A stretch of DNA of 64,000 nucleotides from an uncultured Sphingomonadaceae bacterium (GTDB taxonomy: Bacteria > Pseudomonadota > Alphaproteobacteria > Sphingomonadales > Sphingomonadaceae), in the NCBI GenBank assembly GCA_946479505.1, contig CAMLGC010000002.1:31358-95357 (forward strand). Direction: 5' to 3'. The notes beneath the pieces were generated by a model. The model did not search any database and was not told the DNA's origin. It saw nothing but the letters and a program-made list of their open reading frames with translations. Of the stretch, positions 52,884-63,066 are shown piece by piece. The number at the start of each line of letters is the position of its first letter. Position 1 is the first letter of the stretch. Both the position numbers and the translations under genes were made by a program.

Positions 52884-55586
52884 TCAGGCGTCCTGGCGCG
52901 CACCATGCCCCAAGGCCGGGACCGAGGAAAGCCGCGACTCGATGCGCGCCACCGCCTCGTCGAGCGACACCCGCGCGACCGGCACCCCTTCGGGAAACGC
53001 CGGGAGCAGCCGCGAGGGCATCGCCGCGGAGAGCAGCACGAACGCGCCCCTGTCGTCCGCGCGCCGGATCAGGCGCCCGAACGCCTGCGCCAGCCGCGCG
53101 CGCACCAGCCGGTCCTCATACGCTGCGCCGCCCTCCGCCATCCGCCGCGCCGCGTGGAGCACCGTCGGCCGCGACCACGGCACGCTCTCCATCACTACCA
53201 GCCGCAGCGAATGGCCGGGCACGTCGACGCCGTCGCGCAACGCATCGGTGCCGAGCAGCGACGCGTGTGGATCGTCGCGGAAGATATCGACCAGCGTCCC
53301 CGTGTCGATCGGATCGACATGCTGCGCGTAGAGCGGCAGCCCCTCGCGCGCGAGCCGGTCGGCGATGCGGCTGTGGACGGCGCGCAGCCGACGGATCGCA
53401 GTGAACAGCCCCAGCGTCCCCCCGCCCGCCGCGGCGATCAGTCGCGCATAGGCGTTGGCGAGGCCTGCGGTGTCGCCGCGCTTGACGTCGGTGACGATCA
53501 GCACTTCGGCTTGGCTTGCATAATCGAACGGGCTCGCCGCTTCGAAAAGCTGAGCCGCCTGCGCCAGATGCGGCGCGCCGGCGCGGGCCTCGGCCACCGC
53601 CCAATCGCCGCCCGCGCGCAGCGTCGCCGAGGTGACGAGCGCCCCGTGCGCGGGTTTGAGCACCGCTTGCGCGAACGGCCGGCTCGGATCGAGCCAGTGC
53701 CGGTGCAGCCCCATGTCCCATTCGCGTCCCTCGACCCGATCGACCGCGAGCCAATCGACGAAATCGGGATCGGCAGGGCCGCCGATGCGCGCGAGCAACG
53801 CGATCCACGCTCCCACCGTCTCCGCGCGCCAGCCGAGCGAGGCGATCGCCCCCTCGATCCGCGCCCGCGCCGGTCCGTCCATCCAGTCGGGCGCCTCGCC
53901 GAGCACTGCCTCCAGCCGCCGCCCCAGCGCCACCAGCGGCCGATAGAGCGCGTCGAGCGCCTCGCCCGCGGTTGCCGCGGCCTCGATCAGCTCGGGCGAC
54001 GGCTCGGCAAGCTCGGTCTCGAGCCCGTATCCCGCATCGCCGTTCGATGCGTCGCGCGCATAGACGAGCCCGCGCACCGCCGCGAGCAGCGCCTCGACCG
54101 GCCCGAACGGATCGCCCTCCGCCACGCGCTGCAACCACCCGTCGGAGGGCAGCGCCCGTGCCGCCTCGGCCGCCGCCTGAATTGCGAGCGCGCCCTGCTC
54201 GTCATAGCTCGCGACGTCCGACAGCCGCGCCGCCAACCCCCGCCGCCGCCCGCGCGCCTTCGATTCGGGCCCGATCACCCAGCGGCGGATCTCGATCGCC
54301 TCCTGCCCCGTCAGCGCGGCGGCGAACATCGCGTCGGCGGCGTCGAACAGGTGATGGCCTTCGTCGAACACGTAGCGCGTCGGCCGGTTCGCCGTCTCGC
54401 GCCCGCGCGCCGCGTTGACCATCACCAATGCATGGTTGGCAATGACGATGTCCGCCTCCGCCGAGGCGCGCGCCGCACGCTCGATGAAGCATTTCCGGTA
54501 ATGCGGGCACCCGGCATAGACGCACTCGCCGCGCCGGTCGGTGAGCGCCGTCGCCCCCGCCCGCCGGAACAGCGAGGTCAGCCAGCCGGGCAGGTCCCCG
54601 CCCACCATGTCCCCGTCCGCGCTATACGCCGCCCACCGCGCGACGAGCTGCGCCAGCACCGCCGCCCGCCCCGCAAACCCGCCCTGGAGGGCATCTTCGA
54701 GGTTGAGCAGGCACAGATAATTCTCGCGGCCCTTGCGCGTGACCACCTTTTCCCGCCGCACCGCATCGTCGGGGAAGAGCCGCGCGCTCTCGTGCGCCAA
54801 TTGCCGCTGGAGCGCCTTGGTGAAGGTCGAGACCCACACCGCGCCGCCCGCCCGCTCGGCCCAGAGCGAGGCGGGCGCGAGATAGCCCAGCGTCTTGCCG
54901 ATCCCCGTCCCGGCCTCGGCGAGCACCAGATTGGGCGCGTCCCGCACGGCGCGCGGCGCGAACGCTCGCGCCGCCGCATCGGCAAAGGCCCGCTGCCCCG
55001 GCCGAGCCTCCGCCGCCGCGCCGGTGAGCCGCGCCAGCCGCTCCTGCGTCGCAGCGTCGTCGATCGCGACGGTGCGCGGGGCAGGCCGAGGCGGCGCCTC
55101 GTCCCATTCGGGAAGCTTGGAGAACAGCCACCGCTCGCCCCGTTCGGGCTTCTCGATCCGATCGACCAGCGCCGGCGCCCACGGCCACCGCAACCGGGCG
55201 AGCGACTGCGCCGCCGTCCACGCCCCCTCGCGCTCGGGCCACTCGCCCTCGACGGTCGCGAGCAACCGCCCCGCCGCCTCGCGCAGGAACGCCGCGACTT
55301 CCTCGTCGCGCGTCGGCGCCAGCAGCCCCACGGCGCGCGCGAGCCCCTTCGCCGTCGGCACCATGAATCGCGCGGGGTGGATGAACGCGAACAGCTCTAG
55401 CAGATCGAGCCCCGAAAGATCGCCATAGCCCAGCCGCTGCCCGACGAGCGGTGCATTGAGCACCAGCACCGGCGTATCCGCCGCGATCCGGATCGCCTCC
55501 CCCCGCCCGAGGCTGCGCGTCTCGCCGTCGGGCGTCGCGAGCCAGGTGCCGCCATGGCTGGCATGAAGCGCGGGATAGGGAAGCAT
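52884..55586 (-). CDS. DinG/YoaA-family Fe-S ATP-dependent DNA helicase
   Basis: The 900-residue superfamily 2 helicase unwinds DNA 5'-3' and is related to XPD. It has Walker A LAEAGTGIGKTLGYL near residue 225, Walker B-like YVFDEGHHLFDA, and Fe-S cysteines in NYLCLLNLED, ECVYAGCPHYRKCF (four expected ligands). The C-terminal helicase half includes SVPWSRPTVLHAARR and LVRARLAQAFGRLIRR. A 200-residue N-terminal extension precedes the helicase core; its role is unclear. It is 34 bases upstream of the sixA-like gene. Confidence 0.92.
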   Translation of the reverse strand: MLPYPALHASHGGTWLATPDGETRSLGRGEAIRIAADTPVLVLNAPLVGQRLGYGDLSGLDLLELFAFIHPARFMVPTAKGLARAVGLLAPTRDEEVAAFLREAAGRLLATVEGEWPEREGAWTAAQSLARLRWPWAPALVDRIEKPERGERWLFSKLPEWDEAPPRPAPRTVAIDDAATQERLARLTGAAAEARPGQRAFADAAARAFAPRAVRDAPNLVLAEAGTGIGKTLGYLAPASLWAERAGGAVWVSTFTKALQRQLAHESARLFPDDAVRREKVVTRKGRENYLCLLNLEDALQGGFAGRAAVLAQLVARWAAYSADGDMVGGDLPGWLTSLFRRAGATALTDRRGECVYAGCPHYRKCFIERAARASAEADIVIANHALVMVNAARGRETANRPTRYVFDEGHHLFDAADAMFAAALTGQEAIEIRRWVIGPESKARGRRRGLAARLSDVASYDEQGALAIQAAAEAARALPSDGWLQRVAEGDPFGPVEALLAAVRGLVYARDASNGDAGYGLETELAEPSPELIEAAATAGEALDALYRPLVALGRRLEAVLGEAPDWMDGPARARIEGAIASLGWRAETVGAWIALLARIGGPADPDFVDWLAVDRVEGREWDMGLHRHWLDPSRPFAQAVLKPAHGALVTSATLRAGGDWAVAEARAGAPHLAQAAQLFEAASPFDYASQAEVLIVTDVKRGDTAGLANAYARLIAAAGGGTLGLFTAIRRLRAVHSRIADRLAREGLPLYAQHVDPIDTGTLVDIFRDDPHASLLGTDALRDGVDVPGHSLRLVVMESVPWSRPTVLHAARRMAEGGAAYEDRLVRARLAQAFGRLIRRADDRGAFVLLSAAMPSRLLPAFPEGVPVARVSLDEAVARIESRLSSVPALGHGARQDA

Positions 55587-55640
55587 GCCCCCTTGTCGCG
55601 CCTGCGGAACAGATTGGCAACAGGAACGTGCCCGCGCGCC

Positions 55641-57164
55641 TCAGCCGCCCGCCAACCGCTCCAGCGCCAGCTCGTCCTCCAGGCTCTCGCGGTCGCGCCC
55701 GCAGGCGAGCGACGCGCGCATCGTACCGTCGCGGCGATAGCGCGCGATGAAATCGTGCGCGGCGATATCGCCGTCGATCGCGATCTCGTCCCAGCGCCGG
55801 CAGTGGCCGACATAGCGCAGCGAGATGCCGTATTGCTCGGTCCAGAAGAAGGGCGCCGCGGCGAAGCGCGTCTGTAGCCCGAGCATGTTGCGCGCCGCGA
55901 CCTGCCCCTGTCGCTCGGCGTTCACCCAATGCTCGATCCGGATCGGGCGCCCGTCGATCGGATCGGGATAGGCGGCGACGTCCCCGGCCGCGAAGATGCG
56001 CGGCACGCCGGTTGCAAGGAAGCGGTCGACGACGATTCCATCCGCCGCCGCGATTCCGCTCCCTGCGAGCGCGGTGCGTGGCCGCACGCCGACGCCCGCG
56101 ACGACGAAATCGGCCTCGACCGCGCTCCCGTCGTCGAGCATCAGCCGCCGCCCGTCGAAGCTTTTGGGCGTGCGACTGAGGTGAAAGCGCACCCCGTTCG
56201 TCTCGTGCAGCTTCTGGAGGCATTGGCCGACCGCGCGTCCGAACACATGCGCGAACGGCACGATGCTCTCGGAGACGATCTCCACCTCGACGCCGCGCTT
56301 CCTGAGCGACGCCGCCGCCTCGAGCCCGATGAAGTTCGATCCGATGATCGCCGCGCGTGTGCCCTTGCGCGCGCGACCGATCAGCGCGCGCGCATCGGCG
56401 AGCGAGCGCAGCAGGTGGACATTGCGTTCGGAAAATCCCGGGATCGGCAGCGCGATCGGATCGGCCCCGGTCGCGAGTAGCAGCCGGTCGAAGCCGATCG
56501 TCTCTCCCCCGACGGTAACGCTCCGCGCCGCGGCATCGAGCCGCGAGACCGGCGAGGAGAGCCGTAGCTCGATCCGCTGCTCGCGATAGAAATCCTGATC
56601 GCGCAGCGGAATCCACGCCTCGGGCGCGGTGCCGGCGAGATAGTCCTTGGAAAGGTTCGGCCGGTCGTAGGGCGCATCGGCATCCGCGCTCAGCATCACG
56701 AGCCGCCCGTCATAGCCGAGCTTGCGCAGCTCGACCGCGCACGCAAACCCCGCCGCGCCCCCGCCGACAATCACGATCGACCGCACATCGTCGGGGACCG
56801 AAATCGGCGCCGGCGCCGCCGGCTCGGCCTTCTCCCGAACGACCACGCGCCCGCCCGCCTCCTCGACCCGCCACCGATCGAGCGGCACAAACGCCGGCGC
56901 CCGCACCGCCTCGCCGGTCCTGAGATCGAAACACGCATGATGCCACGGGCAGCGAACCATGCCGCCCCTCGCGAGCCCCTCGCCGAGCGGCCCGCCATAA
57001 TGCGTGCACGCGGCGCTGACGGCATGGAGCCCGCCATCGAGCCGAGACAGCAGCACCGCCTCGCCGCCGACATGCCCCGCAAGCATCCCGCCCTCCGGCA
57101 CCTGATCGCGCGAAATACCGAGCGCGAAATCGGGCCCGGCAGGCGGTTCGGTCGATTGGCCCAT
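55641..57164 (-). CDS. Rieske-FAD NAD(P)H oxidoreductase (AIF-like)
   Basis: The 507-residue protein fuses an N-terminal Rieske [2Fe-2S] domain (C53-x-H55 and C72-x2-H75, in CTHYGGPLGEG and RCPWHHACFD) to an FAD-dependent pyridine-nucleotide oxidoreductase. The FAD GxGxxG motif is SIVIVGGGAAGFACA and the NAD motif is AAIIGSNFIGLEAA; FAAGDVAAYP binds FAD. The layout is that of AIFM3/AIF-like proteins, which may reduce a separate protein or act as ferredoxin reductase. No oxygenase genes are adjacent. The start at 57164 is supported by AGGAGA. Confidence 0.92.
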   Translation of the reverse strand: MGQSTEPPAGPDFALGISRDQVPEGGMLAGHVGGEAVLLSRLDGGLHAVSAACTHYGGPLGEGLARGGMVRCPWHHACFDLRTGEAVRAPAFVPLDRWRVEEAGGRVVVREKAEPAAPAPISVPDDVRSIVIVGGGAAGFACAVELRKLGYDGRLVMLSADADAPYDRPNLSKDYLAGTAPEAWIPLRDQDFYREQRIELRLSSPVSRLDAAARSVTVGGETIGFDRLLLATGADPIALPIPGFSERNVHLLRSLADARALIGRARKGTRAAIIGSNFIGLEAAASLRKRGVEVEIVSESIVPFAHVFGRAVGQCLQKLHETNGVRFHLSRTPKSFDGRRLMLDDGSAVEADFVVAGVGVRPRTALAGSGIAAADGIVVDRFLATGVPRIFAAGDVAAYPDPIDGRPIRIEHWVNAERQGQVAARNMLGLQTRFAAAPFFWTEQYGISLRYVGHCRRWDEIAIDGDIAAHDFIARYRRDGTMRASLACGRDRESLEDELALERLAGG

Positions 57165-57318
57165 CGGCGTGTCTCCTGCTCTGGCATCGCGTCTGTGTGC
57201 CGTTGGCCGGCGAAGGTTCGACGCCCGGACGTCTCATCCTCCCGCCGCTGTCACGTGGCAAGGGTCGATCGCGGCTGCGGCGATGCCGGCAAAGTGAAGG
57301 CACGTGCGACATATCGTT

Positions 57319-57732
57319 TCACTTTGCCCGATCCGCCGCGCGGAGCGCGGCGAGCGCCAGCCGTGTCTCGTATCGATGCGCCGCGCCAACGAAGCGGCCG
57401 CGATAGAAACGCGGGCGCGTGGTGCCGTTGATCGCCTGATCGGCGACGAAGGCAAAGGCACGCTCGCGCGCCGCGGTCTCGACAACGGTCCAGGCGCGGG
57501 CGAAGCTTTCGGCGCCGGGGCGGCGGCGCAAATTGTAGGCCGAGGTGACGCCCATCCCCACCGCGCGCGCCGCGGCGGCGACCACGCCGGTTCGGGCGAG
57601 CGCGGCGATGAACGCGCGCTGCCGCTCGGCCGTCCACCCGTCGCGGCGGCTGCGCGACAATGGAACCGCGGTAAATTCCGGGAGGGGATCGTCGTCGTCG
57701 AGGACGGTCTCGAAAGGTGCCGACTCGTGCAT
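57319..57732 (-). CDS. Hypothetical helix-turn-helix protein
   Basis: The 137-residue protein is probably DNA-binding: AFIAALARTGVVAAAARAVG followed by VTSAYNLRRRPGAESFARAW resembles an HTH recognition helix with a short wing. Acidic residues (DDDDPLPE) precede it. I cannot name a family. It is a single gene, divergent from the small lipoprotein gene. Confidence 0.6.
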   Translation of the reverse strand: MHESAPFETVLDDDDPLPEFTAVPLSRSRRDGWTAERQRAFIAALARTGVVAAAARAVGMGVTSAYNLRRRPGAESFARAWTVVETAARERAFAFVADQAINGTTRPRFYRGRFVGAAHRYETRLALAALRAADRAK

Positions 57733-57874
57733 CGACGAGTCTATGCGAAATGATTTCCAACATTGGAAGGACAACTTTTCGCCCCAACGGCAGACGTTCG
57801 CCAAAGCTGTTAACTGTCCGGCGAAACCCGCATTCCGATTTGCGGGCATCGTATAACGGTGTAACCCTGCGCCA

Positions 57875-58300
57875 ATGAAGCTCGACGTGGCGCTCCTGCT
57901 CCTGTGGTTGCTCTCGTCTTGCGCGCCTTCGCCGCACAGCCGCCAAGATGCCTTGATGAATGAAGTTGAGGCCAGCGTCAAAATGCCTCGTGGGGCAGGA
58001 CCATTGAGTAGCTATGCTCGCTACTATGCGTTCGCGCCCGACGGCTTGCTGGTCGCCGCCTACACGCGAGAAGTTGAGAAACAAGAACCCGGCGTAAGCT
58101 GCTCGGAGATGACGTTGGACGGCGACCTCAAAGACGTCGCGTGCCCCGCGCTAGCGAACGCCAAATTAGGCGAACGGCGATGGGTGAGCTTCGAGGACTT
58201 TCCGGCTGTAGCCGACGAGGCTTGTGGAGCAGTGCAGGTCGTCTACGATCCGAAAGCTCGGCGCATCCTGTACACAGAGTGCGTCCGGCCCGTCTATTGA
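57875..58300 (+). CDS. Small lipoprotein, hypothetical
   Basis: The 141-residue product has a lipoprotein signal peptide (MKLDVALLLLWLLSSCAPS), lipobox LSSC. The mature part has four cysteines (VSCSEM, VACPAL, EACGAV and TECVRP). No family is recognised. Base composition is visibly lower in GC than the surroundings (about 57740-58330), which suggests relatively recent acquisition. Confidence 0.65.
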   Translation: MKLDVALLLLWLLSSCAPSPHSRQDALMNEVEASVKMPRGAGPLSSYARYYAFAPDGLLVAAYTREVEKQEPGVSCSEMTLDGDLKDVACPALANAKLGERRWVSFEDFPAVADEACGAVQVVYDPKARRILYTECVRPVY

Positions 58301-58417
58301 TCTGTTACGGGCTGCGCCAAATCGCGTCAGACGAATGACCGCCAACCACCAAGCCTGACATTCACGGACGGGTCGATGCTGGCGCGGCCGCTCGCCTTTC
58401 GCTAGACGCGCGCGATC

Positions 58418-59998
58418 ATGACCGACGCATCCGATCTCCGCGCCGAAGCGCTCGTTTCCAAGGCCTGGCCCTTTGAGGAGGCGCGCAAGCTGTTGAAGCG
58501 CTACCCCAACGGCAAGGCCGGCGGCGCGGCGGTTGTGTTCGAGACGGGGTACGGGCCATCGGGGCTGCCGCATATCGGCACCTTCAACGAGGTGCTGCGC
58601 ACGACGATGGTGCGCAATGCCTTCGCCACGCTTTCCGAGGCACCGACGCGGCTGATCGCGTTCAGCGATGATATGGACGGGCTGCGCAAGGTGCCCGACA
58701 ACGTTCCCAACCAGGCGATGCTGAGGGAGTATCTCGGCAAGCCGCTCACCCGCATTCCCGATCCGTTCGGCACCCACGAAAGCTTTGCGGCCCACAACAA
58801 TGCTATGCTTCGTGCCTTTCTCGATCGCTACGGCTTCGATTACGAGTTCGCCTCCTCGACCGAGTATTACACCTCGGGCCGCTTCGACGACGCGCTCCGC
58901 GGTGTGCTCACGCATTTCGACGCGATCCAAGATGTGATGCTGCCGACGCTCCGCGCCGAACGCCGCGCGACCTATTCGCCCGTGCTGCCGATCAGCCCCA
59001 AGAGCGGGACCGTCCTCCAGGTCCCGGTCGAGGTGGTCGATCCGCAAGCCGGCACGATTGCCTTCACCGACGAGGACGGCGAGCGGATCGTGCAATCCGC
59101 GCTCGGCGGGCTTTCGAAGCTCCAGTGGAAGGTCGATTGGGCGATGCGCTGGGTCGCACTCGGCGTCGATTACGAGATGGCGGGCAAGGACCTGATCGAT
59201 TCGGTGATCCAGTCGGGCAAGATCGCGCGCGTCCTCGGCGGTCGCCCGCCCGAGGGCTTCAACTACGAGATGTTTCTCGACGAAAAGGGCGAGAAGATCT
59301 CCAAATCGAAGGGCAACGGCCTTTCGATCGACGAGTGGCTGACCTACGGCCCCGAAGAGAGCCTCGCCTTCTACATCTATCGCGAGCCCAAAAAGGCCAA
59401 GCAGCTCCACATGGGCGTGATCCCGCGCGCAGTGGACGATTACTGGCAGTTCCGCGGCAATTATCCCGCGCAAGGAGCCAAGGAAAAGCTCGGCAACCCC
59501 GTCCACCACATCCACGACGGCGACGTTCCGTCCGAGACGCTCCCCGTCACCTTCGGACTGCTGCTCAATCTCGTCGGCGTGATGGGCGGCGAGGCGACGC
59601 GCGAGCAGGTCTGGTCCTATCTCGCCAACTACGTCGCCGATGCCTCGCCCGAGGCCTATCCCGAGCTCGACCGCCTGATCGGCCACGCGCTCGCCTATAA
59701 TCGCGACGTCGTCGCCCCCACGCTCCGCCGCCGCGCGCCCGAGGGGCCGGAGGTCGCCGCGCTCGAAAAGCTCGACGCGGAACTCGCCGCACTTCCGGCG
59801 GACGCAACCGCGGAGGACATCCAGCACCGCGTGTATGAGATCGGCAAGGCCGGCGGATTCGAGACGCTGCGCGACTGGTTCAAGGCGCTCTATGAAACGC
59901 TGCTCGGCTCCAGCCAAGGCCCCCGAATGGGCAGCTTCATCGCGCTCTATGGCATCGACAACACCCGCAAGCTGATTGCCGAGGCGCTGCGTCGGTAA
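58418..59998 (+). CDS. lysS: Class I lysyl-tRNA synthetase
   Basis: The 526-residue enzyme charges tRNA-Lys and is of the class I (archaeal) LysRS type, not the class II LysS/LysU of E. coli. The HIGH motif is PHIG at residues 51-54 in GPSGLPHIGTFNE and the KMSKS motif is KISKSKGNG, typical of class I LysRS. No class II LysRS is seen in this window. This form is well known in alphaproteobacteria. It follows the small lipoprotein gene by about 120 bases. Confidence 0.96.
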   Translation: MTDASDLRAEALVSKAWPFEEARKLLKRYPNGKAGGAAVVFETGYGPSGLPHIGTFNEVLRTTMVRNAFATLSEAPTRLIAFSDDMDGLRKVPDNVPNQAMLREYLGKPLTRIPDPFGTHESFAAHNNAMLRAFLDRYGFDYEFASSTEYYTSGRFDDALRGVLTHFDAIQDVMLPTLRAERRATYSPVLPISPKSGTVLQVPVEVVDPQAGTIAFTDEDGERIVQSALGGLSKLQWKVDWAMRWVALGVDYEMAGKDLIDSVIQSGKIARVLGGRPPEGFNYEMFLDEKGEKISKSKGNGLSIDEWLTYGPEESLAFYIYREPKKAKQLHMGVIPRAVDDYWQFRGNYPAQGAKEKLGNPVHHIHDGDVPSETLPVTFGLLLNLVGVMGGEATREQVWSYLANYVADASPEAYPELDRLIGHALAYNRDVVAPTLRRRAPEGPEVAALEKLDAELAALPADATAEDIQHRVYEIGKAGGFETLRDWFKALYETLLGSSQGPRMGSFIALYGIDNTRKLIAEALRR

Positions 59999-60378
59999 CC
60001 GGCCGTTCTTCGACGAAAGCGGGAGTCGAGACTCATAGGATCGCCGGAGACTTTGGATTCCGGCTTGCGGCAGAGCAGGCCTCAAAACCCACCCGTCACC
60101 CCGGCGTGTTCTGGGGGCGGCCGAACTGCGCACCTGCACGCCGCTGAGCTGCACGGGTTCGACACCATGCAACAGCGCTGTCCTACAGCCCCCCAAATGT
60201 GCCACAGCCGGATCATGCCGCCGTTCCGGACCGCCTTCACCGCCGCCGCCCTTGCGCGCGCCGCGGCCCCGGGGGAAGTCCCGGGGGGGGCGTGCCGCTG
60301 CTTTCGCTGCGTTCCACGCTGATCGCCGCCAGCCCCGGTCCGGTTTGCGCGCGCGGCGCGAATCGATAGGGAGGGCCG
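59999..60378. other. 380-bp intergenic region with decayed repeats
   Basis: This gap between the lysyl-tRNA synthetase and nhaA genes has no convincing gene. It contains CCCCGG..CTGGGG at 60095-60117 (decayed relative of the 40042-40130 repeat), a GAAAGCGGGAGTC stretch near 60015 similar to the arm of the 28610 element, and a GC-rich hairpin CCCGGGGG around 60267-60290. It seems to be a pile of decayed repeat elements. The nhaA promoter and its GGGAGGG ribosome site lie at the end. Confidence 0.6.
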
Positions 60379-61583
60379 ATGACAGCCACTCGTCCCCCAA
60401 GCTCTGCCCTCCGTGATTTTCTTGCCAGCGAAGCGTCGGGCGGGATCGTCCTGTTCGCCGCTGCCGCGCTCGCGATGGTCGTGGCCAACCTGCCCGCCAC
60501 CGCGCACGCTTATGCCGTGCTGCTCCACGCCGAGACGGGGCCGGTGCTCGCGCCGCGGCTCGGGCCGATGACCGCGCATCTGTGGATCAACGACGCGCTG
60601 ATGGCGGTGTTCTTCCTGCTCGTCGGGCTCGAGATCAAGCGCGAGTTCCTCGACGGTCGGCTCGCGACCTGGGAGCGGCGGCGGCTGCCCGTCATCGCCG
60701 CGGGCGTCGGCATGGCGATGCCGGCCTTGGTCTATCTCGCGGTGACGGGCGGCGCGCCCGCGCTGCAATCGGGCTGGGCGATTCCGGCGGCGACCGACAT
60801 CGCGTTCGCGATCGGCGTGCTCGCGTTGCTCGGCAGCCGCGCGCCCACCTCGCTCAAGCTCTTCCTCACCACCGTCGCGATCGTCGACGACATGGGCGCG
60901 GTCGCGATCATCGCGCTCGCCTATACCGACGCGCTCAACACGGTCGCGCTCGGCGGCGCGGCGCTGGTGCTCGGCGCGATGTACGTGCTCGGCAAGAACG
61001 GCGTGCGCGCGCTCCCCGTTTATCTGATCGGGTTCGTTCTGCTGTGGTATTGCGTGCTGCTGTCGGGCGTGCATGCGACGATCGCGGGCGTCCTCGCCGC
61101 GCTCGTTATCCCGATCACGCCTTCGCCCGGCGCGCCCGACGACGCCGCCTCGCCGCTCCACCGGCTCGAACATGCGCTCGGCCCCTGGGTCGCGTTCGGG
61201 ATCGTGCCGCTGTTCGGCTTCGCCAATGCGGGCGTGGACCTGCGCGGCGTGGGGCTCGACATGCTCCTCTCGCCACTCCCGCTCGGAATCGCGGCGGGGC
61301 TGTTCGTCGGCAAGCAGATCGGTATCTTCGGTGCGATCTGGGGCATGGTGCGCCTCGGCTGGGCGCAGCGGCCGAGCGGCGCGACATGGCTCCAGGTCTA
61401 TGGCGTCGCCTTGTTGTGCGGGATCGGGTTCACGATGAGCCTGTTCATCGGCGGCCTCGCCTTCCGCGACAGCCTCGAGACCGAGGTCAAGATCGGCGTG
61501 CTCGCCGGCTCGATCCTGTCGGCGACCGCCGGCTATCTGGTGCTGCGCTTCGCCCCGCCGCCGCGCATGCCCGACACCGAGTG

Positions 61584-61584
<1 letters not shown>
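60379..61584 (+). CDS. nhaA: Na+/H+ antiporter NhaA
   Basis: NhaA exports Na+ in exchange for two H+ and regulates pH and sodium. The 401-residue protein has 12 helices. The ion-binding Asp pair is in VAIVDDMGAVAIIAL, preceded by AATDIAFAIGVLALLG, and GIGFTMSLFIGGLAF is near the C-terminus. ATG 60379 is preceded by GGGAGGG. The stop overlaps the downstream deacetylase-fold start (TGATG at 61582-61586), so the two are coupled. Confidence 0.95.
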
Positions 61585-62588
<1,004 letters not shown>

Positions 62589-62600
62589 GCCGAAAAGGCC

Positions 62601-62945
62601 TCAGCCCTCGTAGTCGCCGCCGACATTGGTGTTGCGCGGCGGCGCGGCGGCGGTCAGGCGCAGTGCCTCGGCCGAAGCGGCGAGGCTGCCGACCTCGTCG
62701 GGCGTGTCGTCCTCGTCGACCTGCACCTTCTGCAGGCCGTTCACGACCGCCTCTTCAAGATGCTTGGGCTTGACCGTCTGTTCGGCGATCTCGCGCAGCG
62801 CAACCACGGGGTTCTTGTCGCGATCGCGATCGAGCGTCAGCTCCGCGCCGCCCGAAATCTGCCGCGCGCGCTGCGCCGCGAACAGGACGAGATCGAACCG
62901 GTTGGGGATCTTGTCGACGCAATCTTCGACCGTGACGCGCGCCAT
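62601..62945 (-). CDS. rpoZ: RNA polymerase omega subunit RpoZ
   Basis: Omega helps assemble RNA polymerase and contributes to a ppGpp site in proteobacteria. The 114-residue protein starts [20 protein letters not shown] and continues [19 protein letters not shown], then [15 protein letters not shown], the family pattern. A 35-residue Asp/Ala-rich tail follows. ATG 62945 is preceded by AAGGAA. Rsh, often linked with rpoZ in other proteobacteria, lies 42 kb away here. Confidence 0.95.
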   Translation of the reverse strand: MARVTVEDCVDKIPNRFDLVLFAAQRARQISGGAELTLDRDRDKNPVVALREIAEQTVKPKHLEEAVVNGLQKVQVDEDDTPDEVGSLAASAEALRLTAAAPPRNTNVGGDYEG

Positions 62946-63066
62946 GGACGCAATTCCTTATGAAGCAGATGATTCTGGAAAGAAGGCCGGCGATCTAAGG
63001 GCGAGCGTGCGAAATGTCAAGGAAACCGGGCTTGTCGCGCCGCGCCGCCACGGGCATCACCCGACC

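Noticed and set aside
52728..55400. 890-codon open frame opposite the DinG-family helicase
   Set aside because: It is the reverse of a GC-rich gene, with Arg/Pro-rich low-complexity translation and no conserved motif.
60053..60322. 90-codon frame in the 380-bp gap before nhaA
   Set aside because: It reads through decayed repeat sequence, has no ribosome binding site, and its composition matches repeats rather than a protein.
58166..60400. Long open frame opposite the lysyl-tRNA synthetase gene
   Set aside because: It is an antisense shadow of the LysRS gene extended by the decayed repeat region.
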